A program made the translations under genes and the position numbers. This document shows, one piece after another, positions 1 to 12,716 of a stretch of DNA of 29,728 bases (position 1 is its first letter; the number at the start of each line of letters is the position of its first letter). This DNA is from Rhizophagus sp. LPA8_4_AMF. Taxonomy: Eukaryota; Glomeromycota; Glomeromycetes; Glomerales; Glomeraceae. The stretch covers positions 1 through 29,728 of the forward strand of contig JADRCO010000611.1 in NCBI GenBank assembly GCA_021464525.1, read 5' to 3'. Under the pieces are notes generated by a model. It was not told the origin of the DNA and did not search any database. It was given only the letters and a program-made list of their open reading frames with translations.

Positions 1-496
1 TTTTTCTTCCAAGAATCTAAAAAAAAAGGCAGCGCTTTTTTTTCTAGGGAAAAAAAAACAATTCTAGATAAAAATTCAAAAACTCTACACAAAAAAAAAA
101 AATAAAATGGTTTTTTTTTGTTTTTTTTGCTAATCATCGACAAGCAATTTCACAATGTAAGATTCTTTCAATCAGAAAAAGATCCGGAATTTACAGAAAT
201 CAAAAATCAAAATAAAAATCATGCATATGTATGTACCATTCACGTGGCACACAAAAAAATTTTATAATGTTTATGATGTATGGTGCTTTATGGTACTTTA
301 TGATGACTTTATAATGTTTATAATAATACTAATTTATTGTTCAAAATTGAATATTACATACATATATTAACAATCATGATACCCAATATATGATTACAAA
401 TATGATATATCTTCTTTGAATTGGCAGAATGAGTTTTTTTAACTATTTTTTATCAATTTTATCAATACATCGATGATGTTAATGACATTAATGACA
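1..496. other. Non-coding DNA downstream of DDB1
   Basis: I see no gene here. It is AT-rich, with several A and T tracts in the first 130 bases and a run of near-repeats of 'tttatgatg/tttataatg' around 265-325. It should hold the 3' UTR and polyadenylation region of the minus-strand DDB1 gene. A short direct repeat of 'taatgacat' lies immediately beside the DDB1 stop codon. Confidence 0.6.
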
Positions 497-3400
497 TTAA
501 TGTATTCTCGTATATTCTTCTACTATTTTCAATAAATCATCCACTTTCTTACCTAATGTACCAGCAATTTCTGCCATGTCTTTACGGGGTAAATCTAAAA
601 AAGATTCTATCAAATCACCATCAATAAAATCTCGTACTTCACGTGATCGATATTCGTTCTGAAAAACTCGCCAACTTTATAAAAGAATCATTTAAAAGTT
701 AAGAATAAAAAGCTTAAAAAACTTTTTTTTTTTTTTAGTAATGATAATAAAGGATACTCTGAATGAGTTAATCCACCAATAGGACCGATAGTTTTGTCTA
801 TACAACGTTCCAACTTTTGTAAAAAGTTAAACCTGTCTTCTGATATTGTTGCAATAACACCGATTGCACCGGAAACTGTACAAAATAATAAAGTTTTTGA
901 GGCAATGGGTTCAATGTCTGGATTATTCATAGCCAAGGATCCTAATTTTATATTTTTTTTTTTGTTAATCTTAAAAATTTCATGTTTTTTTTAAAAAAAA
1001 GATTGTACATATATTTAAAAATATTCAAACCATGTCGTATTCGATTTATTTGATCACCCAAATGAAATGCGCCCATTTCTTCCAATTTTTTCCTTTCCTC
1101 TTCATCTGTTGAATCAGAATTCTTTCTAAGAGTAAAAAGGTTGTGATCTGCATCAGAAGCTATGAACTCTTCATCATCAAGAGCTTCGATTGCCAATAAC
1201 CAATTTTGATTATAATCTTTAGCTATTAATTCTAACATTTTCTCTCCTTTTTCCGTTTCTTTATATGCTAACAAAGTAACAGATCGCATTAAATCACCAA
1301 CTATTACAAAGTGACCTCGTGAGACAACGTGCAATGCCATAGTAAGTTCTCTATAAGAACAAACTTCTGTCAATTGTTCTTTTCCTTCTTGAGAATTCCA
1401 TTCCAAAACAATCACCTAATATTGGATTTTAAATTAATAGAGAATAGGGATTAACAACAATAAAGACGCGTTTACTTGAAATGCCTCCGGCTAAAAATAA
1501 TATAATATACCTTTGAATTTATGCCCGCTAATAATTTACCATTAAATGGTGCACATGTAAAAACCGCACCTCTCACTTCCTTTTGGTGCACTAATCTTAA
1601 TTTAGGTGCATGTTCAGCTTCTTTGTCTACGTGAAATACCAGAATTCTACCCCTTTCAGATTCAGGTTCGTTTGGAAAAACGAATGAAGTTCCAACAATA
1701 TAATATTCTGATGCTGCTTCCTTTTCTTGATCGAATTTTACGGAAGTAAGACAGTGAACCCATTCATGTGGTAACATTTCAGACCAATCATAAACTTTGT
1801 TTTGTTTATTTTTTGAAAAAGAATTTTAAATAAAATTATTCATCTTAAAAATATCTAATATCCTGTGTTCGTATATTTTTACTTACATTCAAATGATTGA
1901 TCATCTAAAATCTTGAAAAATGATAAATGCTCTTGTATACCAGTTTCAGGGTCGGGTACTGGTCTTGTTGTTAAAATTCCAATGGTATTACTGTATTCTT
2001 GATGAAATATACGACGTGGCATTTCGTTAAGGGGTATTGTCCTAATATGAAGCTTTTGTATTTCATCAATACTGCCAATAGTTAATCCTTCCTCATGCGT
2101 GATGACCAATGATGTTGCCATAGGTGTAGGTCGGAAAGGACACATATATGTCACGTCCTTTACAATAAAAGTTAAAAAGATAAAAAAATTAATCATAAAA
2201 ATTACCCATATTGAAATAAATTAAGTTTCGGCCTATTTACTTTTGTATTAACATTAGAATATAACAATTTTTTGTTACTACTATATATTACTGTTGGTCT
2301 ATCTGAAGCAGCAAAAACGTGATTCATTCCATTGGATGTGAACGAGGTTAACATTATAGGTTGTGTACCAAGAGAAAGTTGTTTCTTCTCTGATAATCGA
2401 CCTGTTTCTGGGGTGAAGATAAAATGAAACAATTGTCCATCACCCAATGCAGCTATTAGGTAATGATTATACTCGAAAGTCGTTAATAATACAGAACGAG
2501 TAATTGCTGTGCCTTCAAGAGGTTGGTTTGCTATTATTTCTAAAGTGGGCAACCTCAATATCTGCACGCCGATTATGGTCCAAAGACCTACAGCAACTAC
2601 CGTAGAATTTATAGGTTTATTAATATCTAATGGACTAATATTGACACATGAAATTTCGTATTCTAATATCGTTGATCTAAAGTTGAAATTTTTTTTTTTT
2701 TAAATCGGTCTAGATTAAACTAATAGAAATTATAGAAATTTGTAACTTACTTTATTTCCACTAGATCTAAGCCTTTTATCTCGAAATATACCAAGTTTCC
2801 ACCACCAAGTGCTACTACTACTTGAGTAGGATTTATATCAGCCACAGTAATCTTACTTAGGGCTGGAGGATTCCATTCTGAAGTGACTCTTTGATTATTT
2901 AAATCAATCAATCTTACGCTAGTCTCAGTGACCTAATATTTAAATCAAAATTGATTATCATTAATCTGAAATTAAAATTAGTACAAAAAAAAAAAAAAGT
3001 TTCTAAACATACTTGCGCAAGTAAATTTCCAATTATGTTGGCAGTTGATATGGTGGAGCGGGTCATATCAAATCCACAGTACTGATCTATTTCTTCTAAT
3101 TCTTCACCTTGCGATAATTTTAAAATGCGTGTTGCCCCGATAAAGGAGATAACCAACATATCATCATAACTGAATCAAAAAAATGAATAATTTAATTGCA
3201 CCCTCAAAAAAAGAAAAAAAATTCCTCGCATAATCGATACATACTCAGCATCAAAGTGTGGGCGTAAAGACCAAATACCATTTATTCCAGACATATCAAG
3301 TGTTGCCTGAACCGTAATGCCAACACCATTACGAATAATTCGTAATGACCCATCTCTTGAACCACCCGAACAAGTGATAACTTGACCCTAGTAATAAAAA

Positions 3401-5435
3401 TTAAAATTAAAAAATTTAGATCCTTTTTTTTTTGACTATCAAACATATAAATTCATACTTGTCCCTGTCGTTCCAAATTTACTACACAAAAATCCTGTAT
3501 CGGTGACAAGTTGATAAATTTTTCAAGTATGTCTAGTAAAAAGCCTTGTTCATTCTTATCTTGGCGTAATCTTATTAGTTGTGAATCGCCAAAATGTGAC
3601 CCAACAAAAACATAACTATGATCAAGATAAAGAAGGCTTGATGGTACCGAAATCTATAATTATGGAATGATCAGTTTAAATTATGCAATATATGTTATAA
3701 TTGAATCTTAATTTTTTTTACCTTTCCAAGAAAATGGGTGTATAAATCTCCTATATCGGGTAACACAATTAAAATAAGCTGTCCAAATACATCACCAATC
3801 AAATATCTTGATCCGTCATCGTCAACAGCCGCAATTCTTATTAAAAGAAAGTTTCCCAAAAAAAATACAATTTAATATCTAATTTGTAAAGTCTTGTTAA
3901 TAGTTACATCAACAAATTCATTTGAGTTATATTAGCGTGAATAAATCAACCGCATATTAAGGTTGAATTATTCTACTCTCAAAATCACATTTGGATTGAT
4001 TCTTGGGCTGTGCTTCATAATAAGAATTATACATCAACCCTTAATTCAATCCATTGTGAGACCCCCTAATCATTCTAACCAAACTCAAATAAATCTGTGA
4101 GTACTAACTATATTTATTTCATTAACTTCTACTTGATATATCGCCTGTAGTCAAAACCCAATCACCGAAAATCTTTTTGATGACGATTACGGAAATTTTA
4201 ATTGAGAAGCCAATTCTAATTACTAAGGTATTAATGTCTTTGTGTATTTATCGAGACTAAAAATCTTTTTCTAATAAATAATATGAATGAAATTTACCCT
4301 CTTGCCGCAGTTGGGAATTCCAGATCAATTTGTCTAGGTCTAAAATTACCATCGTAATATACAATAGTTTTTGATTGTATAATTAAAAATCCACCTAAAA
4401 TATATATATATTTAATGTTTAACAAAATTAATTACGCTGATCATAATTTATAAACTTCACAACTAACCTTTGGGAACAGCAACTAATAAATTAGAAGTAT
4501 CATCAATATTAGTTAATTTCCAAGGATTATCTATACATTCTTTTTCTTTAAGATTTATCCTGTAAGTTTTGATGTGACATTGATTTTTTGAATCTTCGTA
4601 TAAAATAGCAATTGTAGGTAATTCCGTGTTATGTAATAAAACCATTGATCGGATCAATAATTCCTTTAATCTATATTTAATATATATGATATATTAAAAT
4701 AAACATTTAATTAATAAATCTTTGACTTTGAAAGCCAAATTTAATAGAATGATTAAACCTTAAATTAAATGGCTTTTGAATGGTTCCAACGGGTTGATTA
4801 TTTCTTGAATCCCTTCGAAGTTGCTGAGAACTTTTATTCAATTGTTGTTTTTGCTTCCCAGAATTTGTCACCATTGGAATCACTGTTAATAATCCTTGAT
4901 ACGCGTATAATCCAACCATTCTACAACTAGGATCCATTACAGAAAGTACTCCCAATTCTGCAGGTCTTCCAACTCGATATTTAAAATTTCCCGTTGCTTC
5001 GGAAATCAATTTCTGATTTTCAACATCATACGAAAGAACGAAATATTGATATCGAGCTGTTGCAACAAAAAGAAGATCCGTTGTGTATCCCTATAACAAA
5101 TTAAAATCAATTATCGTCCTTAAATAAAAAAATCTTGTCAACGCCTATAACATACTCGCGGTCTGTATACTTCCATTGCGGAAATTCTGGCATACACAGG
5201 CAAGTCCATGAACAATTTTAGACCGTTCGGTACGAGTGTGTAGAATTCTAAACGTGTCGTCTTACTATTAATGCGAATAATATAAAATAAATCAGCAAAA
5301 GACAGTAATAAATGTTACATAAACTCAATAAACTTACTTTAAAATCAAGTTTGTTTCATCGGGTGCAGAGAAACTTGCCCTCACAGAGGAAACAACAGTA
5401 CTAGGCTTATGAGCAGTGACCACGTAATTATACAT
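497..5435 (-). CDS. DDB1: DDB1, DNA damage-binding protein 1 (CUL4 E3 ligase adaptor)
   Basis: DDB1 is the adaptor that links DCAF substrate receptors to the CUL4 ubiquitin ligase, acting in nucleotide excision repair and protein turnover in the nucleus. I read 16 exons on the minus strand: 5435-5338, 5264-5156, 5090-4759, 4670-4468, 4394-4298, 3836-3722, 3653-3459, 3387-3245, 3169-3013, 2932-2751, 2676-2241, 2157-1887, 1794-1511, 1415-1031, 941-758, 674-497. All introns are GT-AG and the frame closes at 1122 aa, against about 1140 in animals. The start [11 protein letters not shown] and the end VEEYTRIH match the family's conserved termini. Other family stretches include [21 protein letters not shown] and [13 protein letters not shown]. 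Architecture expected from the family: three beta-propellers and a helical C-terminal domain. A polar Q/S-rich insertion lies near residues 142-173 in the first propeller. A loop present in the animal third propeller is missing. One intron (3837-4297) is unusually long. Confidence 0.96.
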
Positions 5436-6720
5436 TGTTACTTGTTTAACTGAATAATTATAAAAATTAAGGCAGATCGCGCGAAGTATGTCTTTTCACC
5501 AAAAAAATTCTACACGTGACTTTCCATCAATTTGTCACCCTAAAAATACTATGTAACCATTATACATGTTTGGCACTTTAACTTTAATCTATCTCTATTC
5601 AGGTAGATAAGATCAGAAATTACTGAAATAACGGGTGATTTTATTCTAGCCGACGCGCAAATTAAAGTTAATTGTTTTGTGACGTGTTTGTTCGATATAA
5701 TTAAATATCTCTGATAGTAATTAATATTATAACTACCAATTCCGAACCATAGACAGAAAAAGGTTGGAAATAAGTTGGATTAGATATAGAATTGGCAGAG
5801 CAAGTTGGATGAGCTTTACATATCTATGTGTTAAAGAATTTAAGAGTGTTGAATTGTTTATTCCTAGAAAAAAGCAAAATTACTTTATGTCTTGTTGCAT
5901 TCAATGTAAGTAGTTGGCGGAGAATATTAATATGACATTTTTGTGAAAGTGTGATTGAAAGCACTGTTGAGGTCAATTTGTAATTATGGACTTACTCGAA
6001 AAATATAGAATATCGTCCTTGTTTTACTTTTATTATAGGGATGATACTCGATTATGATATTCCGATAATGGACTTCTCTTATTATACCTGGCAATTGTCG
6101 AACCGGAAATAAAGCAAATGCAAGAATTGAAATTTTCCTGATAAGACATAAAATCGATAAACCAGAAGTGCCTTATGAGGATGATGTTTACCTAAACGAT
6201 CGATACCTCGTGCGAGGAAAGTATTAAAAAAAATAATTGTAAATTCAATACGAGTTCAGCAAAATTGTCCAAAAAATGGCATTAAACTTTAAAACTATGC
6301 AATTTTATTGAAATTCAATCCATTTTGTACAATTAATTAATATATTTAAAATATAAAATTTTAAAATCTATACAAAAATTCCCTAAATTTATATTTGAAA
6401 TAAATAAATCAAAAATGTTTTACTGAAAATCTATTAATCTGATCTGGATTTTAACAACTTATTATTATAGCTAAAAAAAAAGTTCATGTAAGCAAAAAAT
6501 TTCACAATTTCCCCATATACTTGTGCAATCGATTGTTCTAATAAAATAGAATACGAATTATGAGGAATTTAAGAAGCAGAATGTGGTTGTGATTGTGTAT
6601 ATATTTCTATCATATTGTGACAGTGAATCTTGATAACCTCCGTATAAATAGTATAATGATTCAAGCGTAATATCATTGTGATAAATCGATATGAATACCA
6701 TAAAATGATCGATCATGTAT
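5436..6720. other. Spacer between DDB1 and the sirtuin gene
   Basis: This 1.3 kb spacer lies upstream of DDB1 and downstream of the sirtuin gene, both on the minus strand. It should hold the DDB1 promoter near 5436-5700, where there is a CACGTG core at about 5513 and GTGACGTG near 5680. The left half of the remainder contains short plus-strand open frames with a good donor (5906) and acceptor (6038); these are described as a finding, because nothing in them is recognisable. The right part (about 6230-6720) is AT-rich and featureless, and probably contains the sirtuin 3' UTR. Confidence 0.5.
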
Positions 6721-9259
6721 CTAAGTGAGATAAATATTACTCTTCACTGTATTTTCATTTCCTTCACTCTCGTCTCTAGTTTCTACCTTGTTTTTTTCTT
6801 GAATACTTAAATTTTCAATGCCTGTTGTCCTTACGCCAAGTCCAGCCAAATCTCCTTGTTTCACTACCGCTCCCTCAAACAAATAAGTGTGTGGATCCAA
6901 AAATCGATAAGGTTCAGATTTTTTATACGAGGACGAACCACCAGGCAGCTTTTCATGAACTAACTTCCATCCAAGCATTCTACAAAGTTCAGGAATTATA
7001 ATATCACAATCACCAAGAAGTTGCACATCGAACTGCATATGTTTGATGGGTGTTCGATTGATAACAATCTGAGGAACGCGATGAGGAATTTGTCCTATTA
7101 CAAACGAATATAAAGTAAAAATTGGCCATTTAACATATATTGTTTCAACAATCCGTTCTGAACTTGTAACTCCTTCGTCATAATATTTTCTTCATGAAAT
7201 ACGATAGTTTAACAAGATTAAATTCATAAAAGTATGTAAATGATACATACCCATTATTTCGCTGACAGGAGCAACCTTCAAGCTGCTTCCCATCACAATC
7301 AGAAGGTCAATTTTTTCTCGATCTCGGGGGAATGACCGATCAAATTCTGGAGGAAGTTTTTCGCCAAAAAATACTATGTCAGGTTTCATTATAGAGGCAC
7401 TTTCTCCTATATCATCGCCTTCGTCATCGGTGGTGCATTTAGGACAGTATGGTACTCGCTGATTTAGAATGTCATCTTTGATTTCGTTACCATCTACTTT
7501 ATATCCGCACACAATACAACTTGCAGTTGCAAAAGATCCTATATTTTGTAAAGAAAGAAAGAGTTATGAATTTTTACCCTAATTGTAAATTATTTATAAA
7601 ATACAATACCATGACATTGTAAAACATTTTCAATTCCGGCAACTTGTTCAAGTGTATCTATATTTTGTGTGTAATTTCTCAAGAGCTTTCCCTTTTCCTC
7701 CAATAGTTTTACAAAAAAATGTGAAGGTGAAGGTGTGAAATTGCTGGGATAAATTTCCTGTATATTGAATTCAAATCCATATATTAAAAAAAAAAATTAA
7801 AAAAATTAATTGTTCTTTAAATAATCAAAAGTAATGAAACAACAACCTTTGCAAATGAATAAAAGACTTCAGGGCAATCTCTAAAATAATTGATATCGAA
7901 CATATCTTGTGGATCATCCAGGTCAAATTCAGATAATCTAGAATAAATACCATTTTCTGATCGAAAGTCAGGAATACCACATGAAACGGACACCTAATCA
8001 TTTTCATCACTTATTAGTACAATATTATATGAAATAATAATATTTTTTCTCCGATAAATAAATATTTGTTACAAACCCCTGCACCTGTCAAAACCATAAT
8101 GTTTTTTGATACTCGTAATAATTCGATAACATCCTCTAAAGTATTGACGTTAGGTAATTTTTTACGTTGTCTAAGAAACTTTTGTACGACTTTACTAAGA
8201 ACTTGAATTAATTGCACATCAGAAAAGTTTATTTTTCCAGGCTATAGTTTCAGTAAAGTAATAATCCAAGATATGAGAATTTGAAAATATTTAAATCCAA
8301 TAAAAATATAATTTAGCTTAACTAACCAATTTGTAATCAAAAGCAAAAAATAGTTTTTGAAGAGAAATTCCTTTTTCAAAAAAATATTCTTGAATAAAAT
8401 TTTGTGTTCCTAAAAATTTATGAATAAAGGTTAATTCAAAACATATAATATTAATTCAGAAAATAAATATTATAAGCCAAAAACCTTTCTCTCGAGCCTC
8501 CTGCTTATAATACTCAATTTCGTCATCATCCAAGGGCGGAATATCTGTAATAGGATTCTCGTAAATTAAAACCATATAAAAATTCTTGCATCACATACAG
8601 CGAAATAATAAATAAATAATTCTACTTAGATCTTCCTTGCTTATCGACAATGCTTCATCTTCATCAACATTCTCATGATTCATTTGATCAATAATATCAT
8701 CAATGGACGAAGTCTCATCACTACTATCGTTCACGTGGTCACCCTCGTTCCAATCTTCATCATCATCGTCGTCATCGTCTTCTTTTTCAACAAAAATACG
8801 ATGTTTCCCAGCCACATCTTCATCTAAAATATCCGCAGATTTTACGTAGGGCCCCCCTTTAGAGTCTTCGATTATCTCGACAGCCTCTGGCTGTGAAATG
8901 ATTGAATTAAGAGTTCTTTCTATTATAGTATATTCTTGAGTAACTAAATTTTGATTGCTCGCTTCTAGACTAAGTTGTAAAGTCCGTGTCGATGTTTGAC
9001 ACGGCCGAATTGTCTCGTCTGTTGCGACGTAATGGTTATGATTAGCGGAATGTTCTGAAGATGTGGTCAAATCTTCTTGATTTGAGAAATTAATTGTCTC
9101 AACAGGAGTGATGGTTGAAATTGTATATGTGTGTGAAGAAGAGAGTGTTGAAAAGCATGGATACTGTGAATCGTGATCCGAATCACCCACACGTATACGT
9201 TTAGGAGAACTCAGACCCGTAACTTCGGCAGAATTTTCTTCACGTCTTCTAGTAAGCAT
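6721..9259 (-). CDS. NAD-dependent class I sirtuin (Sir2/Hst1/SIRT1 type)
   Basis: This is a protein deacetylase that uses NAD+ and in fungi silences chromatin by deacetylating histones. Eight exons: 9259-8626, 8544-8485, 8409-8327, 8241-8077, 7993-7847, 7757-7610, 7538-7251, 7094-6721, giving 632 aa. The catalytic core shows [15 protein letters not shown] (312-326), the NAD-binding TQNID (393-397), the catalytic His412 in QCHGSFATA, and zinc cysteines C420, C423, C444 and C447. [12 protein letters not shown] (497-507) and a VINR motif follow. The region ahead of the core, about 212-260, resembles the Sir2 N-terminal helical domain of Hst1/Sir2. The first ~210 residues are low complexity, with an SPKRIRVG nuclear-import-like patch and a strongly acidic run near residues 160-205. 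It shares a 676 bp divergent promoter region with VMA13. The core is closest in style to Hst1/Sir2 and SIRT1, but I cannot choose one orthologue name. Confidence 0.95.
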
Positions 9260-9935
9260 GTTGACACTTTTTCAGAAAAAAATTAACATATAAATTTCCA
9301 GTCCCAAAGCTGAGACTACTTGCAAAGTGGTTCAAGGACGACGGCAATAACGAAAATGTCACGAAGGTGGACTCTTGGGGGGCAAGATCTATTAAAGATG
9401 GAATGAGTTTGCAACCTTAAGGTATTTGGGAGAAAATCTTGTTTTTCGCTGTATTTTTGTGACGTTAGTCTTATTAATGTAGGACGGAATTTCTGTTCCG
9501 TTTAATGATTGGTCAGTAAACGACAGATCGTCTTTCGTCACACATGTGAACAGTACACTCTTATTAGTCGTAACTCCTAATTGGATAATAAATCGAATTT
9601 TTTATCCGATTACTGCAATATTTATAGCCAAGTTAGTTATCTCTATATAGCTAAAAACAATCTAATTCTCCTTTTCTTATTTTGATTATATCCTAACTTG
9701 ATCAGTGATCAGTTATGTTACTGTTTCAATTGATCACATAAGGTACTATTAATTCTGGTCGAATTTAGTTTTTCAGCTGAATTTTACAACCTCGGATTAT
9801 CTACGATATTGTCGATCATTCGGTGTAATCATCTTCCATCTCTTGATCTAAGATTACGCCAACCAAATATATGTACAAGACGAGATTTATATCTCGGTCC
9901 TTACTTTCTTTACTTTCTTCATTTATTTGTTCACA
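9260..9935. promoter_or_regulatory. Divergent promoter region, sirtuin / VMA13
   Basis: These 676 bp separate two gene starts pointing away from each other, so both promoters and 5' UTRs must lie here. An inverted CCAAT box (ATTGG) sits near 9510 and a second ATTGG near 9580. A cluster of GATC-containing words (TTGATCAGTGATCAG, then TTGATCAC) lies at about 9699-9737. The part next to the sirtuin start (9300-9420) is richer in G and C than typical spacers here. A pyrimidine-rich stretch precedes the VMA13 start. No TATA element could be assigned with confidence. Confidence 0.6.
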
Positions 9936-12475
9936 ATGACCGAAGTAATAGAGGAGACAGTTCCCGATGTCCCATTAGCATTTGTTTCAAATTCATATTT
10001 GGACGACCTTACGAGTACTATACGTGAACGTCCAATTCCCTGGGATGTAAGTTTCTAAACCAATTGTTTAGTCATTGCTGGTTTGTTGTTGGAACTTTAA
10101 TCTCATAAATTTTTTGGTTTTAAACTTTATTTAGATTTAAATTATTGTTTAATAGGAAGCTATTTGACACTTTACTATTCTATTATTTTAGGGTTATAAA
10201 ACTGCTGAACTTATTTCCAAGGACGAACTTGATCTTCTAAAAAAAGTTGATAAACAAAGTCCCGAACAATTAAGAATAGTTTTGCAAAAGGTATGCTTTT
10301 AAAATGTCTCTTTACCTTCTATTATCATGTATTTGTTCTTATTATTAGGGTGAAGAAGGTATCATGAATTTACTTTTTTATTAGGAAGAAGAAAAATATA
10401 CAGAATTATACGCAAGTCTTTTGGAGAAATTGAACCGAGTTGATACGGTACAATATATCCTAGTTTTGGTTAATGATATGTTATCAGGTAAGATGAATCT
10501 TCTGTTGAACTACTAAATACCAAGTTATCATATACTCAAGATAAGAATACTTTGTTATTTAGGTGATGAGCAACGGGTCAAAATTTTCCATAAACTTTCT
10601 GAAAAAGATGTTGAACTTCCTTACCGTATCTTTTTAAAGTAACGAAATATATATATATACACATATTTGAATTTTATGAAATTAACTAATTCTGTTGTCA
10701 CTGTATAGCTTGTTTAAAGTTGAAGATGATTTCGTTCCTCTAATGTCCGCTAAAATTCTTACTTTATTGATCGTGTAAGACCTTTTTATTTTGATGTCAA
10801 TTTAATTGGATGTTGAAATCTGATTTATAACGTGACATTATGTTTTAGCTCTGCACCAAAAGTTCTTCCTTTTGATCTCGACGAATTTTTCCGCTGGATC
10901 ACTTTGAAGCTCAAGAGTAATAATTCTAATGTTTATGACCTTGCTGTTCAGATATTAGCTTCAACTTTGAGAGTTCCAAGTTATCGTACGAAATTGTGGG
11001 AAGTTTCGCAAGCTGTAGATACGTGAGTAGTTATTGTATATAGGTTCCGATATGTAAATTATAAAATACTGATTAGTTCTTTCATGTAGATTGGTTAATC
11101 TTCTTAAAGTTAGAAATCCTACACCTCAAATGCAGTATCAAATAATTTTTTGTTTCTGGCTATTAACTTTTGAAAGAGAAGTGTCGTTGGAATTTAACAA
11201 GTAAATTTATAATTACTTTTATTTACAATTATATTTACTTATTTTATTTTATTTATTTTTATTTTATTTATTCTATTTTATTTATCCATAGAAAATATGA
11301 TTTAATTCCTACGCTGATCAATATTGCCAAAGCTGCCATTAAAGAAAAGATAATTCGCGTGATTATTGGAACCTTCAGAGTAAATAAAATTTGTATCTTT
11401 TGGTTATTTTTCTTATCATTTTAAGTTCTAATCAAATTTTTAAATATCGATTTTAAAGAATTTGGTTGAAAAAGCTCCAGAAGCTAACTTGCCTGCAATG
11501 TTAGTTGCGAAATTATTAAACTTTTGTGAGAATTTATCGAGTCGAAAATGGACTGACAAGGAAATTGTCGAAGATATTGATTTTTTGAAAGAACGACTTC
11601 AAGAAAACTTTCATAGTTTGACGTAAGTTATATAAGTTATGTTAATATTTATTTTACAAAATGATTTGATGATTAAACCGTTTATCAATTTTTAGGACTT
11701 TTGATGAGTATGCATCAGAAATTACTTCTGGTATGCTTCAATGGTCGCCACCTCATGAGTCTGATCAATTTTGGAGACAAAATGTAGCAAAGTTAAATGA
11801 GAAAGATCATGAATTAGTAAGGTATTGAAATTATTATTATATAAAGTATTTGTTGTATGAGTCAGAATCACATTAATGTTTCTTCTGTTTCCTCTGTTTA
11901 TTTGTATTTATAGGACTTTAGCAAGATTGCTTAGTCAGTCAAGTGATAATACAGTTCTTGCAATTACTGCACACGATTTAGGACAATATGTAAAATATTA
12001 TCCTAACGGGAAAAAGTATGAAGGATTTTGTTGTATTTATTATGTTGTATTTATTATATTATAATTATTTTTTAAAGGATATTATTTTGTATTTGATATA
12101 GGTTTTTACAAGAAATTGGTGCTAAACAGAGAATAATGGAACTTATGACACATGAAGATCCGGAAGTTCGTTATAGAGCATTGATAGCTGTTCAGAAATA
12201 TATGACACATGCATGGTATGTTAATTATAACTGCTATTTAATATTCTAGTATCCTTTTTTATCGCGTTTCTAACATAAATATTTTTGTAGGGTGTAAAAT
12301 AAATAAAATAAATTTCTTTATTTATTTTATTTATTCTTTTTCGGAAGAAAGTATTATTTTAATAATATTTTCTTCTTGTTTTTGATTAAGGATTACATTA
12401 GATCAATTAGATCAACTAGATCAATTGCATTTCATCATGAAAAGAACGTTGTCAGAAGCTTTAGCAATTAATTGA
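9936..12475 (+). CDS. VMA13: V-type ATPase subunit H (VMA13)
   Basis: Subunit H is the regulatory subunit of the vacuolar proton pump. It bridges the V1 and V0 sectors and is needed for activity of the assembled pump. Thirteen exons: 9936-10046, 10192-10290, 10385-10487, 10563-10638, 10709-10774, 10849-11022, 11090-11200, 11292-11379, 11459-11622, 11696-11821, 11914-12015, 12102-12215, 12391-12475. They give 472 aa, close to the yeast length of 478. Family hallmarks near the end are FWRQN, AITAHDLGQYVKYYPNGKK and LMTHEDPEVRYRALIAVQKYM; the fold is a HEAT/armadillo-like helical solenoid. The start gives MTEVIEETVPDVPLAF. The last exon adds a short tail with LDQLDQLDQLH. A competing acceptor at 12289-12290 would instead end the protein after HAWV (446 aa), so the C-terminus is the least certain part. 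An AATAAA lies at 12514. Confidence 0.95.
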
Positions 12476-12716
12476 GTAATTAATTTAACAGCATTATATA
12501 TATAAACACATTTAATAAATTATTTTATTATTTATTTAATGTATTCCTTTTATTAAATAAATTCCTAAAATTTAAGAAAATTGTCTGCATGTACACTACG
12601 TTATGATGCAATTTTGGACAATATTACTTAGTTACACAATTTAATAAATGGTTGATCGGTGATATGTATATAATACAGCTACACTTGATACAATCGATTA
12701 ATACGAAATTTCAGTT
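12476..12716. other. Short spacer VMA13 - sorting nexin
   Basis: This 241 bp spacer lies between two genes on the same strand. AATAAA at 12514 and several TTTATTAAATAAA-like words up to about 12562 fit VMA13 polyadenylation. The second half (12580-12716) must hold the promoter and 5' UTR of the sorting nexin gene. Confidence 0.5.

Noticed and set aside
497..5435. Many short minus-strand frames broken by stops, looking like a decayed gene
   Set aside because: All breaks are explained by GT-AG introns with matching phases, and the joined frame has the full DDB1 length with conserved ends.
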